64,000 bases of DNA, taken from Candidatus Nitrosopumilus sediminis (GTDB lineage: Archaea > Thermoproteota > Nitrososphaeria > Nitrososphaerales > Nitrosopumilaceae). Made by a program: the position numbers and the translations under genes. Positions within the stretch are counted from its first letter, which is position 1. The number at the start of each line of letters is the position of its first letter. The stretch lies in assembly GCF_000299395.1 (NCBI RefSeq), contig NC_018656.1, forward strand, positions 1,550,001 through 1,614,000, in the 5' to 3' direction. This document shows, piece after piece, positions 61,146 through 64,000 of the stretch. A model generated the notes under the pieces. The model had not been told where the DNA came from and made no database searches. It saw only the letters and a list, made by a program, of their open reading frames with translations.

Positions 61146-61886
61146 TTAGCGTTCTTGTGTTGTAGGCCGAATTAGAATTTCATTTACGTTTACATGTGAT
61201 GGTGAATTAACTGCATACAAAATTGCATTTGCAATGTCTTCTGCCTGTAAAGATTCCATCTTTTTTGCATTTTCTATGAATCCTTGTAAGGATTCATCAG
61301 TGATGGTATCATTAAGTTCTGTTGCAACAACTCCTGGTTCAATACTAGTGACTCTAATGTTTGAACGAACACTAAATTCCTGTCTTAATCCCTCACTAAA
61401 TGCGGCAACTGCATGTTTCGTTGCACAATAAACACTACCAGCAGGAAAAACAATTCTTCCAGCTACAGATGAAAGATTAACTATATGACCAGATTTTTTT
61501 TCTTTCATATGAGAAATTACGGCGCCTGTGGAATACAATACGCCTTTGATATTCACATCAATCATTTTATCCCATTCATCAACCTTGAGGCTTTTGAAGA
61601 AACTCAACGGCATCAATCCTGCATTATTCACAAGAATATCAATAGAACCCCATTTATCCAAAACGGCTTTGGCAAAATTTTCACATTCAGATCTTTGTGT
61701 TACATCTAATTTTTGATAAAATACCTCACCGCCATCAGAAGAGATTTTTTTTGCAAGATCTTCTAAACGGTCAACTCTTCTAGCACCAATTGCAACTTTT
61801 GCTCCTGCTTTTGATAGGGCTATGGCAGTGGCAAATCCTATACCACTACTAGCTCCAGTAATTATTGCAATTTTATCTTTAATCAT
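61146..61886 (-). CDS. Short-chain dehydrogenase/reductase
   Basis: I start at Met 61886 (MIKDKIAIITG). The 246-residue SDR has TGASSGIGFATA near 10-21 for NADP binding, NNAGLMPLS near 86, the catalytic Ser in LSSVAGR and YCATKHA for Tyr/Lys. The Arg-Arg in GARRVDR suggests NADPH. It resembles NADP-dependent serine/3-hydroxy acid dehydrogenases (YdfG-like). Substrate not decided. It is followed closely by the FAD enzyme. Confidence 0.9.
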   Translation of the reverse strand: MIKDKIAIITGASSGIGFATAIALSKAGAKVAIGARRVDRLEDLAKKISSDGGEVFYQKLDVTQRSECENFAKAVLDKWGSIDILVNNAGLMPLSFFKSLKVDEWDKMIDVNIKGVLYSTGAVISHMKEKKSGHIVNLSSVAGRIVFPAGSVYCATKHAVAAFSEGLRQEFSVRSNIRVTSIEPGVVATELNDTITDESLQGFIENAKKMESLQAEDIANAILYAVNSPSHVNVNEILIRPTTQER

Positions 61887-61996
61887 TTGATATCTCAAAA
61901 AATGTAAATTTGAACATCGTAAAAATGTTTATCCATTAAGAAATTTTAAGAATAAAAACTGGCACCTTTATTAAAAGAAAAATTATAATTGAAAAT

Positions 61997-62218
61997 ATGC
62001 AATCAGAAAAATGTGCATATTGTGGAGATTTAACAGATTTGCCATTTCAATGCAATTATTGTAAAGATCCTTTTTGTGCAGAACATAGACTTCCTGAGGA
62101 ACATAGATGTGTAAAACTTAGTCAAATTAGAGCAAAAAGATTTGGTGAAAAAAAAGTTATTCGAGATGGTGGACGTAACAAGCCAAACATCTTAAAACGA
62201 ATTTTTGGAAGATTTTAA
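61997..62218 (+). CDS. AN1-type zinc finger protein
   Basis: The 73-residue protein has the AN1 zinc-finger pattern CAYCGDLTDLPFQCNYCKDPFC and EHRLPEEHRC, holding two zinc ions. The tail is basic (RAKRFGEKKVIRDGGRNK). AN1 fingers in eukaryotes act in ubiquitin and stress pathways; archaeal members are common but poorly known. It converges with the small membrane protein at 62221. Confidence 0.88.
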   Translation: MQSEKCAYCGDLTDLPFQCNYCKDPFCAEHRLPEEHRCVKLSQIRAKRFGEKKVIRDGGRNKPNILKRIFGRF

Positions 62219-62220
62219 AA

Positions 62221-62505
62221 TTAGTATGGACTTTTGTCAGGAGAAATTTTTGCACGTCTTCCTTGATAAATTAAGGCAATAGCAAGTGCAAACATTACCA
62301 TAGCAGTTAACGGAAAATTTTGAGGTGCAGGTAGAATAAACCAATAGTAAACTCCAAAACCTATAGAGACAATTGCTTGTGTCCATAATTTTATCCATTT
62401 TGGAGCTTTTATCACTCTGCTAATAGCTTCTACCACAAAAATTCCAATTACAGGATAAATTGTGTAAAAAAGAAAATCAATCACATCAACACCTGTATGA
62501 GACAT
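62221..62505 (-). CDS. Small three-helix membrane protein
   Basis: The 94-residue protein has helices near 8-26 (VIDFLFYTIYPVIGIFVVEAI), 38-55 and 64-81. Short polar loops between them and an ending RRAKISPDKSPY suggest a small membrane subunit. It does not match a family I recognise. It is placed upstream of no coupled gene and is convergent with the AN1 gene. Confidence 0.65.
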   Translation of the reverse strand: MSHTGVDVIDFLFYTIYPVIGIFVVEAISRVIKAPKWIKLWTQAIVSIGFGVYYWFILPAPQNFPLTAMVMFALAIALIYQGRRAKISPDKSPY

Positions 62506-62536
62506 GTATTACGATGATAAAGGGTATAATTTCTAT

Positions 62537-63094
62537 CTAATCTTCTAAATGAACCTTAGTTGCAATATTTTTGGCAATTAAAGCCTGAGCATTTTCATAA
62601 GGAATTGTAGCTATATCTTCAGTTTTAAAAGGTCCATATTTTTCAAGATCAGCACCAACTATTTCATCAACTTCGTTAAGAAATCTAATTACAATTTTTT
62701 TAGTTTTGTGACTTTGAGCTAATGATTCTAAAAATTTTGATTTTCCATTTATTGTAGCTGAAAGAATCATTTCTGTTCTTTCTTTCTGTTCTTCTTGAGA
62801 ATCTAGAATGAATTTTTCTTCATCTAATAGATTACTTATTTCTAAATCAGAAGAATTTGAAATTTTATCTAATCTAATTTCTATTAATAATGATGTCAGC
62901 TCTGTAACCATTTCTACCATAGTATCTTTAATTTTATTTTCTACACCATCAAATTCTTGTTTTTGTAAATTTCCAATAAAATCAGCAAGATTTCTGTAAA
63001 AGTTTGGATCAATTTCTAAAAGTGAATCACTTTCTGTTTCACGTAAAACTGTGTGATGTAATGAGACCATATCAATTTGATTTTCTTCTGACAT
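62537..63094 (-). CDS. GINS replication complex subunit (Gins51-like)
   Basis: The 185-residue protein has an N-terminal helical region with YRNLADFIGNLQKQEFD near 28-44 and a C-terminal GINS B-domain: IVIRFLNEVDEIVGADLEKYGPFKTEDIATIP near 134-165, then ENAQALIAKNIATKV. This matches archaeal Gins51/Gins15 tails. It works with MCM and GAN/Cdc45 in the CMG-like helicase. It is divergent from the second glutamine synthetase gene. Confidence 0.85.
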   Translation of the reverse strand: MSEENQIDMVSLHHTVLRETESDSLLEIDPNFYRNLADFIGNLQKQEFDGVENKIKDTMVEMVTELTSLLIEIRLDKISNSSDLEISNLLDEEKFILDSQEEQKERTEMILSATINGKSKFLESLAQSHKTKKIVIRFLNEVDEIVGADLEKYGPFKTEDIATIPYENAQALIAKNIATKVHLED

Positions 63095-63147
63095 TTCTTA
63101 CCTAATCCTTAAATGGCTGATGTATTTGTGTTTGATTGAAGAATAAA

Positions 63148-64000
63148 TTGCCATATAAAGTCAGTCATGGAAAAGCAATCCAAGTAACATATTCACCTGA
63201 TGAAGTTTTTTCAAGAATTCAACATGAAGGAATTCAATTTATCGATCTACAATTTACTGGCCTGACAGGTCATTTCCACCATACTACAATTTCAGCAAAT
63301 ACATTTACTCCCGAACAGATGCGAGATGGATTACCAAAGTTAGATGGTTCATCAATTATTGGATTTGCTAGTATTGATGATTCAGATTTACTTTTAAAAC
63401 CAGACCCAAACACATTTGCAATAATTCCTTGGTTAACTGAAAATAAAACTGCTAGACTTCTATGTGATGTTTATTGGGGTGAAGACAGAGGACGATTATC
63501 AAGAGATCCTAGAGGAATTTCTCAGAAAGCTGAACAATATATCAAAACTCAAGGATTTGATTTTAGTACATGGGGTCCAGAAGTAGAATTCTTTGTATTT
63601 GATAAAGTACATTGGGATGTTTTAACACCTTACAAGGGCCAATCATATTCAATCGAATCAAAAGAAGCTCCATGGAGTCAATCAGGGGATGGATATCCAA
63701 TGGGACTACAAGAAGGCTATTATCCAAGCACTCCAGCAGATACTCTTACACCTTACAGAAATGAATGTGTAAATATTTTAAACAAAAATTTTGGTATCTT
63801 ATGTGATAATCATCATCATGAAGTTGCAACTGCAGGACAATGTGAAATAGATATCAAATATGATCATATGACAAATGCTGCAGATGCTGCACAATCTTAC
63901 AAGTATGTAATTAGAAATGTTGCACAAAAATATGGAAAGGTTGCAACTATGATGCCAAAACCAATTGCGATGGATTCTGGATCTGGTATGCATGTGAATG
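63148..64000 (+). CDS. glnA: Second glutamine synthetase, partial (runs off window)
   Basis: The frame stays open to the window end, giving 284 N-terminal residues. It has GIQFIDLQFTGLTGHFHHTTI, SSIIGFASIDDSDLLLKPDP, WGPEVEFFVFD, EGYYP and DNHHHEVATAGQCEIDI, all matching type I GS and the other copy at 46962. It starts at TTG 63148 (PYKVSHGKA) or TTG 63136. The C-terminal part is outside the window. Two GS copies may differ in regulation. Confidence 0.93.
   Translation, partial: MPYKVSHGKAIQVTYSPDEVFSRIQHEGIQFIDLQFTGLTGHFHHTTISANTFTPEQMRDGLPKLDGSSIIGFASIDDSDLLLKPDPNTFAIIPWLTENKTARLLCDVYWGEDRGRLSRDPRGISQKAEQYIKTQGFDFSTWGPEVEFFVFDKVHWDVLTPYKGQSYSIESKEAPWSQSGDGYPMGLQEGYYPSTPADTLTPYRNECVNILNKNFGILCDNHHHEVATAGQCEIDIKYDHMTNAADAAQSYKYVIRNVAQKYGKVATMMPKPIAMDSGSGMHVN

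Noticed and set aside
1-64000. Mobile elements, prophage and CRISPR arrays
   Set aside because: No transposase, integrase, cas gene or spaced repeat array was seen; gene content is core-like throughout.

Overview
This window is the chromosome of an archaeon, very probably a marine ammonia-oxidising thaumarchaeon close to Nitrosopumilus (Nitrososphaerota). It is AT-rich and densely packed, with many 4-base gene overlaps and many TTG starts placed about 25 bases after a TATA-like box, as expected for leaderless transcripts. Archaeal markers include glycerol-1-phosphate dehydrogenase, PCNA, RpoL, TFS, a proteasome beta subunit, aCPSF1, archaeal CCA-adding enzyme, a GINS subunit and an archaeal SepF. 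Cobalamin genes (bluB, cobJ), an Amt transporter with PII proteins, a blue-copper protein, two glutamine synthetases and many one-helix or secreted proteins of unknown function fit the lineage. No amo genes, insertion sequences, prophage or CRISPR array were seen, so the assignment rests on the overall gene set.

Layout: 1-8.7 kb holds SepF, aCPSF1/proteasome, the lipid gene egsA, an FKBP, a class V aminotransferase, NMN adenylyltransferase and RtcA. 8.7-18.8 kb holds tRNA-Val, bluB, an intron-containing tRNA-Arg, several very small cysteine-rich proteins, cyclophilin, a PfkB kinase, a dUTPase-like NTPase, and a DegT aminotransferase overlapping a stand-alone MtrA-like protein. 18.8-25.1 kb holds tyrS, cobJ, a duplicated-domain secreted protein and the rpoL-tfs-pcn-lysC cluster. 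25.6-30.1 kb is a four-gene MoxR/DUF58/VWA/BatD-like operon, followed by a tandem pair of about 50-residue paralogues. 30.5-34.3 kb is mixed metabolism ending in a strongly demarcated ferredoxin gene.

34.3-41.4 kb is the most interesting part. A membrane blue-copper protein is followed by a Cache-HAMP-adenylate cyclase, a roadblock-like protein and Amt in one orientation. Facing away from Amt, across a perfect 7+3+7 palindrome, are GlnK and two tiny membrane proteins. Converging on these is a second, extended PII-like protein. Next comes a J-domain protein whose HPD motif reads HSD. This looks like an ammonium-sensing island joining transport, PII and cyclic-nucleotide signalling.

41.5-49.8 kb holds stress and transport genes (UspA, CBS, VIT, APC permease, CPA2 antiporter), glutamine synthetase and a KamA-like radical SAM enzyme. 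50-59.7 kb carries an MscS channel and two tight RNA/nucleotide operons (prs-trmG10-rnz-sir2; thpR-cca-kinase) ending at tRNA-Pro. 59.8-64 kb has oxidoreductases, an AN1 zinc finger, a GINS subunit and the start of a second glutamine synthetase that runs off the window.
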